DNA of 64,000 bases, from contig JAOVFP010000005.1 in NCBI GenBank assembly GCA_025738555.1, positions 4,154,001 through 4,218,000 on the forward strand, in the 5' to 3' direction. Numbering within the stretch: position 1 is the first letter of the stretch; each line of letters starts with the position of its first letter. A program made the position numbers and the translations under genes. Source of the stretch: Cyathus striatus (taxonomy: Eukaryota > Basidiomycota > Agaricomycetes > Agaricales > Nidulariaceae). The notes beneath the pieces were generated by a model, which ran no database searches, was not told where the DNA came from, and worked only from the letters and a program-made list of their open reading frames with translations. Shown one piece after another: positions 24,107 to 35,524 of this stretch.

Positions 24107-25444
24107 CAGTATGTTGCACTCTCCCACAGTTATCACTGGACTCTCACTGAACTCTCACTGGACTCTCACTAGACTATCAAGAATCCAGTGAGAGTCTCAC
24201 TACACTATCAGTAGGGCACATGGACTCTACTTGAACTCCACTGAACTCAAGTGCCTAAGCTGTACCTAGACTCTATTGTCACAGTTGTAACATGTTTCCC
24301 ACAGTCATCACACTTGTCACACATGTGTGAAAGTGTGCCATGTTGGAAAATGTTGGAAAATGCATGATATGTTGGAAGTGTGACATGTGTGACATCCAAC
24401 ATTTTCCAACATGTCACACAGACTCTATTGTCACAGTTGTAATGTGTTTCCCACAGTTATCATACTTGTCACACATGTGTGAAAGGTTGGAAAATGTGGG
24501 AAAAGTGTGACACATTGGAAAATGTTGAAAAAAGTGTGGTGCCTAAGCTTTACCTAGACACTATTGTCACACATGTATGAAAGTGTGACATGTTGGAAAA
24601 TGTTGGAAAAGCGTGACATGTGTGACATGTGTGGGAAAAAGTGTGACATATTGGAAAAAGTGTAACATGTTTGGAAAACGTTGGAAACAAAAGCGTGACA
24701 TGTGTGACAAGCGTGGGAAAAAGCGACATGTTAGAAAAGTGTCACATATCATAACCATCACACTTACCCAACTTTTTCCAACATGTCACACTTTCCCCAC
24801 ATTGTCACATATATCACGCTTCCAACATGTTACACTTTTCCCACGCTTGTCACACATATCATGCTTTGTTTCCAATGTTTTCCAAACATGTCACGCTTTT
24901 TCCAACATGTCACGCTTTTTCCCACACTTGTCACACATGTCACGCTTTTCCAACATTTTCCAACATGTCACACTTTCATAAATGTGTGACAATAGTGTCT
25001 AGGTAAAGCTTAGGCACCACACTTTTTCCAACATTTTCCAACATGTCATGCTTTTCCCACATTTTCCAACCTTTCACACATGTGTGACAAGTATGATAAC
25101 TGTGGGAAACACATTACAACTGTGACAATAGAGTCTGCCTGAAGTCTACCTGGAGTCCACCTGATCTTGTGGAGGAGTGAGATATACAGCTTATTTATTC
25201 ATTCTCTGAGATTCTCATTGTATTACTGACTCTCAGAGATTCTCACCCAATGAGAACTAGGTTTGATTGTAGTGAGATGAAAATTGTTCATTTTCTCAGT
25301 GTAGTCTCACCAATGTCTCACTAATATCTCTCCACACTCTCAGATATACCACTAAAATTAACCTGGATTCTCACTGGAGTATCAGAGAATCTCATGAGAA
25401 TCTCACTGGATTCTACTGAGACTGTGGGTCAGTGACATGACCTC
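24107..25444. mobile_element. Non-autonomous hAT with giant internal palindrome
   Basis: A 1338-bp element is flanked by an exact 8-bp target duplication ATGTATCC (24099-24106 and 25445-25452). The ends read inward CAGTATGTTGCACTCTCCCA and GAGGTCATGTCACTGACCCA, a degenerate inverted repeat ending in CCCACAGT. Removing the element and one duplication joins the two halves of the host hAT transposase exon into one reading frame (KWYHCVEDT then SSAYFICL), which proves the insertion. The interior has CTCACTGGA-type repeats near both ends and a palindrome of about 715 bp in the middle. It has no coding capacity, and an 8-bp duplication marks it as hAT-mobilised. Confidence 0.9.
24420..25136. repeat. 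~715-bp imperfect palindrome built of GTTGGAAAA/GTGTGACATG units
   Basis: The left arm (about 24420-24745) and right arm (about 24825-25136) are reverse complements with few mismatches, separated by roughly 80 bases. Both outer ends read GACTCTATTGTCACAGTTGT inward. Each arm is itself made of short repeats of TTGGAAAATGTTGGAAAAGY and GTGTGACATG. A partial third copy of the outer arm lies at 24263-24415, followed by a small palindrome around 24345-24415. The RNA would fold into a long near-continuous hairpin. Confidence 0.9.
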
Positions 25445-25822
25445 ATGTATCCTCAACACAATGGTACCACTTTTGCAAGTTGGCAACCCCCTTTGACATT
25501 GCATCTTTCACTTCTCAATACCTCAGCTGTCCAATCATTGCATTTCAGCACTTGATGAGAAACTCAAGGGCTGGAATGTCACACCATACAGTGGGTGTTA
25601 TCTCATCTGAGAATGTTTGCTGAACTCTGGCAGGCTCCTAAAACAAATAAATTAAATGTGGTTCAATGATGTATAAGTATTAACTTACATATAAAACTTC
25701 CATCATAATCTCCAGACACTCCCAGTCCTTCCTTGAGAGCCTGAAATTGGAATGAGACTGATCACCTGGAAGATTCAGAACCACAGGACTTGCATCAGCA
25801 AGTAAAATGAATTGGTCAACTG

Positions 25823-26483
25823 TGTCATATCCCATATCGCCTACCTCTGGACCTTCAGTCCATTACTCTGCCTTCACCTTGTTTACTCCAGACTTTGCTT
25901 ACATTCTCATTATTACTTATTGATTACTGTACATAGATTACTATTGTTTCCTTCCTTCCATTCTACTGAGCTATCCCCTCAGTATTGTAGTATACATTTC
26001 ATAGTGAGTCACTTATCATTCTTAAGTGTGCCACTATCAGTTTCACTTTACACCGCCATATGCACTCACTTCTCTGACATGTTTTATTATGTTTAATTAG
26101 TTTTAGTCTTCATTCTATGTACACCTACCCTGACCATACTTTCTTGGCCAAGGCCAGTGGCCTTTACTTACTCTGAGTCTCTAGTATTTAAGTAGTACTC
26201 GATTTGTACTTAGACTTCAGTTTCATATTGAACTATGTCCTCACCCTTTCAGTCTGACTTGAGTTACATCTCTCATCTCTTCTCATCTCTCATCTTCTCT
26301 GAAGGGCTTGCCCTTACTCTGAAATCCAGGACCAGGAATCCCAGGGGCACAGCACATAAGCTGAAGCTGAAGTCCTACCCCTGAGTTCTCGTTCTCTGCT
26401 TTCATCTCATACTCACCCTTGCTTCTCCATAGTCACCCCCTCATACTCTGCTGCCAAGTCAGGCTAGGGGCATGGTCGTGACA
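25823..26483 (+). mobile_element. Solo LTR (Gypsy-1 family), TSD AACTG
   Basis: The segment begins TGTCATATCCC and ends GTCGTGACA (TGTCA...TGACA termini). It is flanked by an exact 5-bp duplication AACTG (25818-25822 and 26484-26488). It is near-identical, apart from scattered substitutions and small indels, to the LTR at 32853-33517. Removing it rejoins the minus-strand hAT transposase frame (QAVDQFILLADASPV). No internal retrotransposon sequence adjoins it, so it arose by LTR-LTR recombination. Confidence 0.92.
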
Positions 26484-26737
26484 AACTGCCTGTTCAATAA
26501 TAAGCTTTTATTCAGTTGAAAAATAATAAAAGAAACTAACTGGCCTCAATAAAGTCAAGCATTTGAGAAAGTAATATAGAGAAGCCCAATGAGTCTGAAT
26601 CCAGAGCATGAGCTCTAGAGGGTTGATGTTCACCTGAGAACATGTTGACTGAAAAAATGTACAGACTTGTGGTGACATTCTAATCTAAGCATTGTATTAG
26701 ACATTTTGGAACTATACAGATAGAATAAAATTACATA

Positions 26738-26945
26738 CTTGGCTTCCAAACCCCAGTTCTAGGAGAATCTTCTCTGTCTTTGTCAACACCTGCTCTGAAG
26801 GCTTCTGCCTCTTTGCAAATCCCTCCATCACCAGCTTCGTCTTCTGTTCCTCTGACAGACAATAGTCCACCTAGTATCTCACTCATTAATGCTGCAGCTT
26901 TTCTCTGGGCTAGTAAGCTTGCAGGCTTGCAGATACCTGCTTTAT
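26738..26945 (+). mobile_element. Fragment of Gypsy-1 pol (protease-RT linker)
   Basis: About 200 bases match 35852-36060 in the Gypsy-1 element, from ACATACTTGGCTTCCAAACC to GGCTTGCAGAT, with scattered substitutions. In Gypsy-1 this codes for the linker after the protease, including the typical SLINAAAF block. Here it lies, isolated and antisense, inside the hAT transposase relic. How such an internal fragment arrived without LTRs is not clear. Confidence 0.85.
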
Positions 26946-28879
26946 GAGTGCGAGAGCCTTTCCAAGGGAGTCTCCTGAAGTGAATGAGAATACATTCTCT
27001 TCATCACCTTCAATTTCTGCAGGTATATCTTTGTCTAATGCAGAGACAAAATGCTTAGCAGAAAGATGAAGGGCATGCTCCATGCATCTAATATAAATCA
27101 GATGTAACTCAAGTGTTACTACTGTATAAAAAGCACATACAAAATATCATGTTCTTCTGCTGTCCATCCAATATCAGCTGTAGTGAGCATCTTCTGAAAT
27201 TCACAAAGAGTTGTTCTATTAACTTGAGCGCCATCACTTGTAAACCAGCCAATCTATCATCCACAACTTATTAATAGATCAATGAATTGAATATAATTAA
27301 ATCTCTCACCTTTCTGTGAAGGTCATATTGATTTAAGACCTTCATAACAATACTAGCAGTGTTCACTCCAGTGTGATGCCCATTGACATGTTCAAATGCC
27401 AGCTGCTTGCTTTTTAATTTCCAATCATCAGGACAATCAGGTGAGGAATATACATAGTGAATTGTGATGGAAATATATGGGTCCCCCACCTTGGATATCC
27501 ACATATCAAATGTAAATGAGAACTTGCTTTCAATAAGCTTGAAAGCCTCTCTAATGTGATCCTCAGCCAGCTTAGCACATCGAAGAATATTCATATGAAG
27601 TGCTGTTCAATGAGGAATGTCATTCTCAGTGATGGAAGGATGACAGTATTGAATAAGTCTTCTAAAACTTCCTCTGTCAATAAGATGAAATGTCAATGAA
27701 GATTAGTATAATATAAAGATATAGAAGAAAATGCTAACATTGTCCTCACATACAATGAGTTCAACAATATGATCCAGAAGTCCAGCAGTGGTGAAGGCAG
27801 ATGGCTTATACTCCTGAAAAACAGAGAGATCCAAGTTAGATTGTATTAACCTGCAAAATGAAGTTTGAACATGTTATTAACATATTTAGTAACATAACAA
27901 CATACCTGATACTTCCCTCAGACACACTCCTTGATATTGCATGAGAATGCAGTGTAATTCCAAGCTTCTTGCATAATTCCATGTATTCTTTAGAGTGTCA
28001 CCTGTATTTCATAGTGGTAGCTTTGAGATGAAGAAGCAAAACAGTGGATAATTTTACGCATACCTTGCAATATGAGTGCGAAGCATTGATACACCACCAG
28101 TAAAGAAGAAAGGTTTCAAGTTATTTTGACTAAAACAAGTTAGAATGAGTGCAAAGTGCATATTAAAGGAAGAGTACTTACAAACAAATCTTACACCGGT
28201 GGCCTTTTTGTAGCTGACCAGTTGAAGGATTCAGATAAGTGTCATCTCATTGAAAAATGGTTTGAATGTCAGCTGTTAACTCCTCCTTGGAACAATGAGG
28301 AGATTTCTAATAATAAATATTAGAACAACAAAATAGTATAGAGAAGATGCATGTTACAATTTTCTTTATTTACATATGTTTTCTTCTAAAACTATTGACT
28401 TGTTTGGTATCATCTTTGATACCAAACATAAGACTTCTTACACAGTTGTCATTTGACTCATCTTGAGTCACTTTACCTTACTTAGTCTACTTTTCTTTCT
28501 TCTTACTGCGCTGCAGTAATGTGCAGTTGATATGCAGCATCTTGATTTATTTGGTTACATTTCTACTTATTATTAGTACGAACTTGTTTGTATTTAAACA
28601 GTAGTAACTTGGGCTGTAGAGCTCAAGCTTCAGCTTAAATCGAACTAGCTTTACTTTGATTCATTCACTTCACTTGTACTTAAGTCTAACCAACTTAAGA
28701 GCTCATGAATAGAGACTCGAACTTGATACTGATCTACTTGTTCTTTGAACTTGTAAATCACATGACTATCAGACTTGTATGATAAACATCCCAACCAGAA
28801 CTTTATCATAACAATGTGCACATACCTGACTATCTGCATCTGCCATTTCCCTCAGCTTGGCATAGCTAAGGTCCAAGTC

Positions 28880-29145
28880 CTAGGGGGCGCGATGGTGTAG
28901 TGGTTCCATCATGCGCACCTGCCATTGCACCCTGGCAGGCAAGGGAGAAGGGTACCCCTGCTTGAGCATGAGCCCCTTGGTTCAATCCACACATGGTGCA
29001 GTTAATTTTACTCACCCTAAAATCTTCACCTTCGACCACCCTGATTACTTGCTGACCTAACCTCAGCATCATGTGTTACCAGAACAATCATTTGTCATGA
29101 GACTCTATTACCCAATCAAACCAATGACAGCTTCTGGAAGTGCCA
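28880..29145 (+). mobile_element. Candidate tRNA-derived SINE
   Basis: A box-A-like TGGTGTAGTGG lies at 28893-28903 and a box-B-like GGTTCAATCC at 28979-28988. These are good matches to the internal RNA polymerase III promoter of tRNA genes. The 5' part (GGGGGCGCGATGGTGTAGTGG) looks like the first half of a tRNA, but the rest does not fold as one. Imperfect 12-base repeats flank it (AAGGTCCAAGTC at 28868-28879 and AAGGTCCAGGTC at 29146-29157), as a SINE insertion would leave. No poly(A) tail is seen. Alternatives are a decayed tRNA pseudogene or chance. Confidence 0.5.
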
Positions 29146-30150
29146 AAGGTCCAGGTCATCACATCCTGCAGTTCTGAACCCGAAGTCAGACCACGCATTA
29201 CTTCATTGGAGCTATGAACTATATTGTCAGGTACTCATTCCCATTCAGGGACCACCTAGGATAGGAGCAAAGGAACCAGCATTTATGTCAGATGGCCACT
29301 GTGGCCTGGGAATTGTGCCAGTATGAGTCTGAGTAGGATTGTTGGGTGCCGGCTTGCCGCATGGGAATTGTGATGACTAATGAAGTATGGAATTTGAAAA
29401 CATGGTGTTGGCAGGTCTTGATGTATGATTAACCAAACTTCTCACACCAATAGTAAAGACACAAGCATTAGTATGCTCAGGGGGCATGTAAATAGTTAAA
29501 TACAAATGAATGTAAGGTTGACATAGGCTCTGCCTCATGACAATAAACAGGACTTTTTTTTTAAAAAAAAGGTCTGAGTCCTTCTCAATAGCAATAGACC
29601 CTTCATCAACATCACTGTCAGTCTTCTCACTATGATCAGTCTCTGAGACAATGACTGTTGACTTCTTAGCATGATGAGATGACTTTGGAGAAGTCTTTGG
29701 AGGACTTCCAGATGCATTGTGCTTCTTCTTCAAGCTCAAAGCTGTACTGAAAGATACACTTTGGTTCTTCATGTCAAGAACACACTGGGTTGATTTGACT
29801 GTACAATCAGAGCACTGAATAGCTTTCTCCTTACCCTTCTCTTTAGGAGGGCTGGAAACTTGGCCAACTGTTTTACAAAATTAGTAAGGTACATATATCA
29901 ATCACAAAATAAAGCAGACACTCACCAGATACAGAGGACAGAGGTGCCTCATCATCTCCATTGTTATACCATACAATCTCTGATGCATCCTTCAGGGAAC
30001 CATCAACATTTTGAGCACAGCCAGAATTGGAGTCAGTGAAGCAAGACATGAGTACAAGCAGAATGAGATAGAACAGAAAAGAGGTGGCAGGTGCAAAGTG
30101 TTAAACTTGAATGTTCAGGTTGTAGTCAAAGATGTGACCTGAAGGACATG

Positions 30151-30158
30151 TATTTATA
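30151..30158 (-). promoter_or_regulatory. TATA box of the hAT transposase
   Basis: TATAAATA on the minus strand, about 100 bases upstream of the inferred transposase start codon at 30049. Confidence 0.5.
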
Positions 30159-30885
30159 CCATAGGCCATCACACAGACCAAGCAGCTTCAAAGTAGAACA
30201 GCCCAGCTTGAAAATTGAAGAGAGCTCCAGAGTCTGAGATCATTGAATGATCATATCCACTATCCATGCTGTCACACACTTATGAGGAATGATGACAGTA
30301 AAACCCAGTCCCATTGGATTGTTGAAGAAGGGAAAAGTGAGAGATAAGAACTTGAGTACAGGAAAAGTAAATGAAACAGGCCAAGTAACTGAGCATTGAA
30401 GTCTTGAAGAGATGATACAGAGTAATGGACACCAGAGTAATGGAATCAGAATAGACAGAATCAAATGATCAACATTGATCTGCGCTGCTGACAAAGAAAT
30501 GTGGCAGTGGCATTCTGTGCCAAATCATGCCACCAGTCACCACAGTACTACTTTTATCATTAAACATCTGCCAGAATGACAAAAAAAAACTAATCTATAT
30601 TACAGGTTCAAATGCATTCAGACCCATCTGAATGGGTTCACAGAAACCTATGGTGCTCTTCACCTAGTCACCACATGTTTTGTACAAGTGAAATATCTCA
30701 TGCTAAATACCTCTATTTTCTTATTCCTCTTGTAAAAATGCTTGTTTTGATGAATTGAATAAATCCTCTAGAGCATTTGTCAAAATTCTCAAAACTGAGC
30801 AAGTTATATTTTTCAGATTATAGCAATATTTGCCAATTACCATAAACAGAAGGAATTACTAAATATGGTATGCTTAGTCATCATA
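30159..30885. other. Unassigned stretch between hAT and DDE relics
   Basis: No gene is supported. It probably holds the subterminal region of the hAT and the left end of the second DDE element. GTTCA/TGAAC motifs occur near 30606-30645, but I could not define a terminus. Confidence 0.35.
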
Positions 30886-32858
30886 TCAAGTGTCCATTTG
30901 TCTTGCAAGAAGCTCTGGAATCCTGCGATGGGATGCATACTTCCAAGAACTGAAGTTGCGAACTTTTTCTGTGCAAAGTGGTAAAGGTATAATCACAGTT
31001 CTCTCAGAGATATTTTTTTACTGTAAAGTGGTAAAGGTATAATCACAGTTCTCTCAGAGATATTTTTTTACTGCACCCCAGAAGAACTCAATAAAATTGA
31101 GCTCACAGTGAAACTTTGGAAGGACAATGCAAAGATGTCTGGCTGCTTCAATAACTTCCACAACAAGTGACTTTTGCTCCTGAAAGTCTGGCTGTAGCTC
31201 AAGTATCCTTTTTGCACAGCAAGTTGTTGCATCTGGGTTGCATTTTCCTGAAGATTCATCATCAGACTTTTTGCATTGCATTTGAAGGCCATTTTTGAAA
31301 AGTCCACATTCAATAAGTATTTGTTTCATTTCTTTAGCCTCACCTGGAAAAGAGGAATGATCATCAGGGAAAACCATTGGCTGAGAGATCTTAATGCCAT
31401 CTCTGAGATACCACCCATCTCACATTTTTGATTGTTTTCCACCTGGGTTCATGTTCATTTAATTGACAAGTAATGCATCTGTTGCATAAGCTGAATGACC
31501 TTGTAAATTGTCCACCATCATAAGCATTTGATAACCTGGTGGATGTGCTTTCTCAAATGCTGGTATTATCTTTCCTTTATCTTAAAGTCCTGATTAGATA
31601 CAACCCAATACAGATTTGTGGACTGAATATTAATTACCTGCTTTACAAACATCTCACCATTCCAGTATCCATCATAATTTTTCCCATACTCAATTGTCTG
31701 ACTTGATTCTTTCAGCCAACCAACTGTTGAGCAAATAACATCTGACTGATGCAATCCTCTTCCAGCACCCTTCTTTTTCAATGGCTGTTCTCCTTGCCAA
31801 ACCCATGTTGATGTATCTCCATCATTTGCTTGAGCTATCATCTCATCTTGTGCAACAAGAACAAGAGGCTGTTCCCTAGGATTAAGTTTTGGCTGAATTT
31901 CCTTCAACACATTCCCAACTTCATACTTGACCAAACAAGGTTCAGTCTTTCTGTAAGATGGAATGAATTTATTTTGGCAAACAATAATTACATCTGGCCT
32001 CTCATGGCCATCATAATACAAGGCTTTCTTATGTGCTGTGTAGTGAAAACCCTCCTTTATCAGCCAATGTCTTGCAGTTGCCAGTGAAATTCCCTTGGTC
32101 ACCTTCATATGAAAGCATGGAATGAGTTCAACTTCAAGATACTGCACTAAGCCCTTTGGCATTTCATTTTGAATAACATCAGTGAGATATTTCTTTGATA
32201 CATCAGGAAGGAGTTTGTTTTGTGTGAGTAGAGCCAGCTTCTTTGGGTCCATTGCCCACTTGTTGGTGTGCAGATATGCATGTAATTCTGTACAAACTTC
32301 TGGATCATCAAGAAGAGAGAACACTTTTGAATGTGCTCCCCTTCTTGACACAGGAAGTTCTTGTGCTTGTATCCATGCATTAACCCATGTCCTCACAAGA
32401 TGGCCTCCATGAACTCTTGCAAATCCATAGCTCTCAGCAGCCATCTCAGATGCTTCAACAAACTTATGGGTGCCCTTTAACATCATATGAAGACAACTCT
32501 GTATTGCTTGTGCTCAATAAGCTTGCAAACCATTTTGACCTGCATTAAATATGTCTTTCTTTGAAGCAATCAGCTTCTCTATTGCAGTGAGTCTCTCTTG
32601 AAGTTTACATTTTTTCTGAGCTTTCTTTTGTATCCTTGCCTCACAATCTGAGACAGAAAGCTTTTGGCATTTCAAGGGAGGTGGCTGAATAACATTGGAA
32701 GAGCTGGTAAGTGATTTTTCAGCCTCAAGCAATTCATTGGTCTCATTTTCATCAGCCAGCTCTATAGACTCAAATTCATCCTCATCATCACTAAGATCTG
32801 ATAGATATCCACAAAATGAGTTATTTATTTCCTCCTCAGTGTTCACAGATGGTGTCAT
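30886..32858 (-). pseudogene. DDE transposase relic (copy 2)
   Basis: A second Tc1/IS630-like transposase, a divergent relative of the one at 4792-7461. Its acidic N-terminus (DLSDDEDEFESIEL) begins at 32858, right at the border of the LTR at 32853-33517, which has cut off everything upstream. A coiled-coil-like Lys-rich region, a long open segment (31566-32486) with a helix-turn-helix-like block and the first catalytic Asp (LVAQDEM), and the terminal HCELNFIEFFWG block (31075-31110) follow. Between these the frame is broken around 31380-31565, and a TGA interrupts the C-terminus (KKYL then ENCDYTF). A 50-base tandem duplication (30971-31070) falls in the C-terminal part. Terminal repeats were not found. 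Confidence 0.85.
30971..31070. repeat. 50-bp tandem duplication
   Basis: Bases 30971-31020 and 31021-31070 are the same except at three positions near their starts (GTGCAAAGTGG against CTGTAAAGTGG). The duplication lies in the coding end of the second DDE transposase relic and adds to its disruption. Confidence 0.95.
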
Positions 32859-33517
32859 ATCCCGTATCGCCTACCTCCGGACTCCTATGCTCTTACTCCA
32901 CCTTCGCCTATGTTTACTCTGGACTTTGATTACGTTCTTAGTATTACTTATTGCTTACTGTACATAGATTACTTTCGTTTCCTTTCTTCCACCCTACTGA
33001 GCTATCCCCTCAGTATTGTAGTATACATCTCATAGTGAGTCACTTATCATTCTTAAGTGTGCCACTATCAGTTTCACTTTACACCACTGTATGCACTCAC
33101 TTCTCTGACGTGTTTTATTATGTTTAATTAGTTTTAGTCTTCATTCTATGTATGCCTACCCTGACCATACTTCTCTGCTAGCCTTGGCCAGCGGCCTTTA
33201 CTTACTCTGAGTCTCTAGTATTTAAGTAGTACTCAATTTGTACTTAGACTTCAGTTTCATATTGAACTATGTCCTCACCCTTTCATCTGACTTGAGTTAC
33301 ACCTCTCATCTCTTCTGTCTCTCATCTTCTCTGAAGGGCTTGCCCTTACTCTGAAATCCAGGACCAGGAATCCCAGGGGCACAGCACATAAGCTGAAGCC
33401 AAAGTCCTATCCCCTGAGTTCTCATTCTCTGCTCTCATCTCATACTCACCCCTTGCTCCTCTGTAGTCACTCCCTCATACTCTGCTGCCAAGTCAGGCTA
33501 GGGGCACGGTTATGACA
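32853..33517 (+). mobile_element. 5' LTR of Gypsy-1
   Basis: The LTR begins TGTCATATCCC and ends GTTATGACA, near-identical to the solo LTR at 25823-26483. It is followed after about 50 bases by the gag start of a plus-strand Gypsy element, so I read it as that element's 5' LTR. It lies in the N-terminus of the DDE copy 2 gene, so it inserted after that element. A tRNA primer-binding site could not be recognised with confidence. Confidence 0.85.
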
Positions 33518-33568
33518 GTATATGAAACTGCCACCTTGGATTCCTCACATAACACTTTTCTTTCTCTC

Positions 33569-35408
33569 ATGGCTACCCACATGCAGACTCAGACTGCACA
33601 CACCAGGAGCTATGAATAGCAGCAAAATGAAGTACACTGTAGCAATCATCTAGCTGCTCAACAAGCTCATGAACATAATGCCAGCATGCCTCGTCGTGTT
33701 GACTCTGCTCTGCCTCTCTCTTGGCGAAATGCTCCACCCTCAGCTAGTGCTCTAGTATCTGGAGGAATTACCTCCACTCATCATGCAGCTTGTGAACTTC
33801 AGCTGGTTCACAGCAAGACACACTCAGTATATAAACACACTGTAACTTACCAGTTGTTAACAAGCCCAATTCCACTAAGCATTCCATTTGACCCTCCCTA
33901 CTCTTGTCCCCACTCATCGCAGCCCATCAAGTTCACAGGTGGATACTCAGCTTTCTCCAGAATTTGGTGCAGCTGATACTCAGCTTTCTCCCAGCAGCAA
34001 GCAGCAAGTACCCACAGCCATTTGCCACCTGCTCAACAGCCTGTAGCCTCAGGCAGTGGAGGACCTCCTCTCCACCTCCACCTCCTTCTGGTGGTAATTC
34101 TGCTGGAATTGGTAATAATGACCCTCCAGATAATAATGAAGATGATGGTGACCAACCCAGAGATGACAATGGCAATGGTGATGGATCAGAGATGATGATG
34201 GCAATGAGCCAGGGGATGATAATGAGCAGGCAGGTGCTGGTGGCAATGGTCGTGGTGGACCAAATCACCCCGGGAGGTCCTCCCTCTGACCCCTCTGAGC
34301 CTCCTTCTAGGCCTCCCTCAAGGGATGACTATTGTGACCCTCGCTGCCCAAGACGTCACTACAACTTCACCAGAGATGAGATCCTGGAAATGGTGGCCTC
34401 TGTGGCAGGCTACTTTGTCCCGCCACCACCACCTCCACCACCTCCTCCTCCCATTTGGGAGAAGAAGGTTAACCAGCTGGACAATTTCAACGGCTCCAAC
34501 ACCTTGAAGTTGGAACCCTTTATCACACAAGTCTGCTTGGTTTTCCAGAACAACCCTCAGTTGTACCCAGATGATGCATCTAAAGTCAACTACACATTGA
34601 CTTTCCTCCATGGCACTGCCAGTAATCTATTTGCCACCCATCTCGATGATGATGCATATGAGTCATGGATGGATTCATGGGGCTATTTCGTTCAGCTACT
34701 CCAGACTCATTTCAGCCATACCAACCCAGTTGGTGAAGCTGAAATCTACATTTTCTCCCTTCACATGGAGGACAACCAGCATCTCACCACATACAAGATC
34801 AAGTTTAATGAATATGCAGCCCTCTTGCCTTGGGATGATGCTGCCCTCAACTTGGCCTACTACCGTGGCCTTTGTCCTTGTTTGAAGGATGCTCTCTCTC
34901 ATGAGAGCAAGGCCAGCCTATGACTCTTGCCAGGACTAAGAAGGTAGCCCAGGGCTACAGTCAGAGGCATTGGGAGCACAACACTGAGTGCAACATTGAG
35001 GAGAAGCACAGCAAGTCTGCTGCCAAGTCTTCGGAGAAGCCCAAGGGCAATCAGAATTCAAAGTCAACTTCAAATTCTTCCTCCTCCTCCAAGACTCAGT
35101 CCTCGTCCTCCTCTTCCTCTTCTGCCTCTTCCAACTCTGCTTCATCCTCAGAGAAACCCAAGAACAAGCAAAAGCAGAACCAGTCCAAGGTGCCAGACTT
35201 GACTGGGAAGCTTGGTTCTGACAGGAAACTCACACTGGAGGAATGTAAACATTGCCTGGACCAGAAGCTTTGCCTATTCTGTGGCAATGCCAGTCATCAG
35301 GCCAAGGACTGTCGAAAGGCAGCCTCTGCCACCAAAGCCTGTGCAGCCACTGCCACATCTACCAAGGCAACTCCCTCAGTGAACTCAGCTGAGAGTTTGA
35401 AAAAATAG
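33569..35408 (+). pseudogene. Gypsy-1 gag relic
   Basis: Capsid-like Gag of a fungal Ty3/Gypsy element. It starts MATHMQTQTAHTRSYE and meets stops at once. Proline/acidic linkers follow, including a run of prolines near 34430-34455. The conserved gag core FNGSNTLKLEPFITQVCLVF continues to the MDSWGYFVQLLQTHF region, then a Ser-rich region and a CCHC zinc knuckle (CLFCGNASHQAKDC). Breaks: stops near 33615, a frame change at 34920-34923, and a foreign LTR-like piece at 33816-33871 shared with 4362-4412. Confidence 0.85.
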
Positions 35409-35524
35409 AGAGTGGCTCCAGTGACTCCACACAGGCTGAGGGCCATGTTAATCTCTCCTGTGCACCTAAGGAGATAAGACTAAATGCATCCACTCTTTAT
35501 GATCCCCAAGCTGTAAATATTCCA

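Larger units (their letters stand above)
23270..30049 (-). pseudogene. hAT transposase relic, interrupted by several insertions
   Basis: A multi-exon hAT transposase reads right to left. The start is at 30049-30047 (MSCFTDSNSGCAQNVDG), with a TATAAATA box 100 bases upstream. Next come a Lys/Ser-rich region (about 29377-29860), a BED-type zinc finger (HRCKIC near 28190; RTHIAR with H-x4-H near 28080), the block FTFDMWISKVGDPYISITIHY (27480-27590), and the ALDKDI/DSLGKALALIK region (26960-27060). Further pieces are LADASPVVLNLPG (25760-25810), PTVWCDIPALEFLIK (25540-25600) and the hATC dimerisation motif SSTPSEQAFSSGGI near 23460-23500. The exons are split by a solo LTR (25823-26483), a Gypsy fragment (26738) and a palindromic hAT (24107-25444). 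In-frame TGA codons (for example after GGITDAA) show it is dead. Confidence 0.85.

Noticed and set aside
24567..24989. Several open frames with Phe-Pro-Thr-Cys-His-Thr repeats
   Set aside because: They are translations of the short tandem units in the palindrome, not genes.
28881..28990. Functional tRNA gene
   Set aside because: Box A and B are present, but spacing is too long and no acceptor stem or cloverleaf pairs.
33518..33540. Primer-binding site of Gypsy-1 directly after its 5' LTR
   Set aside because: GTATATGAAACTGCC only loosely resembles the common TGGTATCAGAGC type; not enough to annotate.
34918..34925. ATGA stop-start overlap in Gypsy-1 gag, possible translational coupling
   Set aside because: The two frames are parts of one gag protein; a simple frameshift in a decaying element explains it better.
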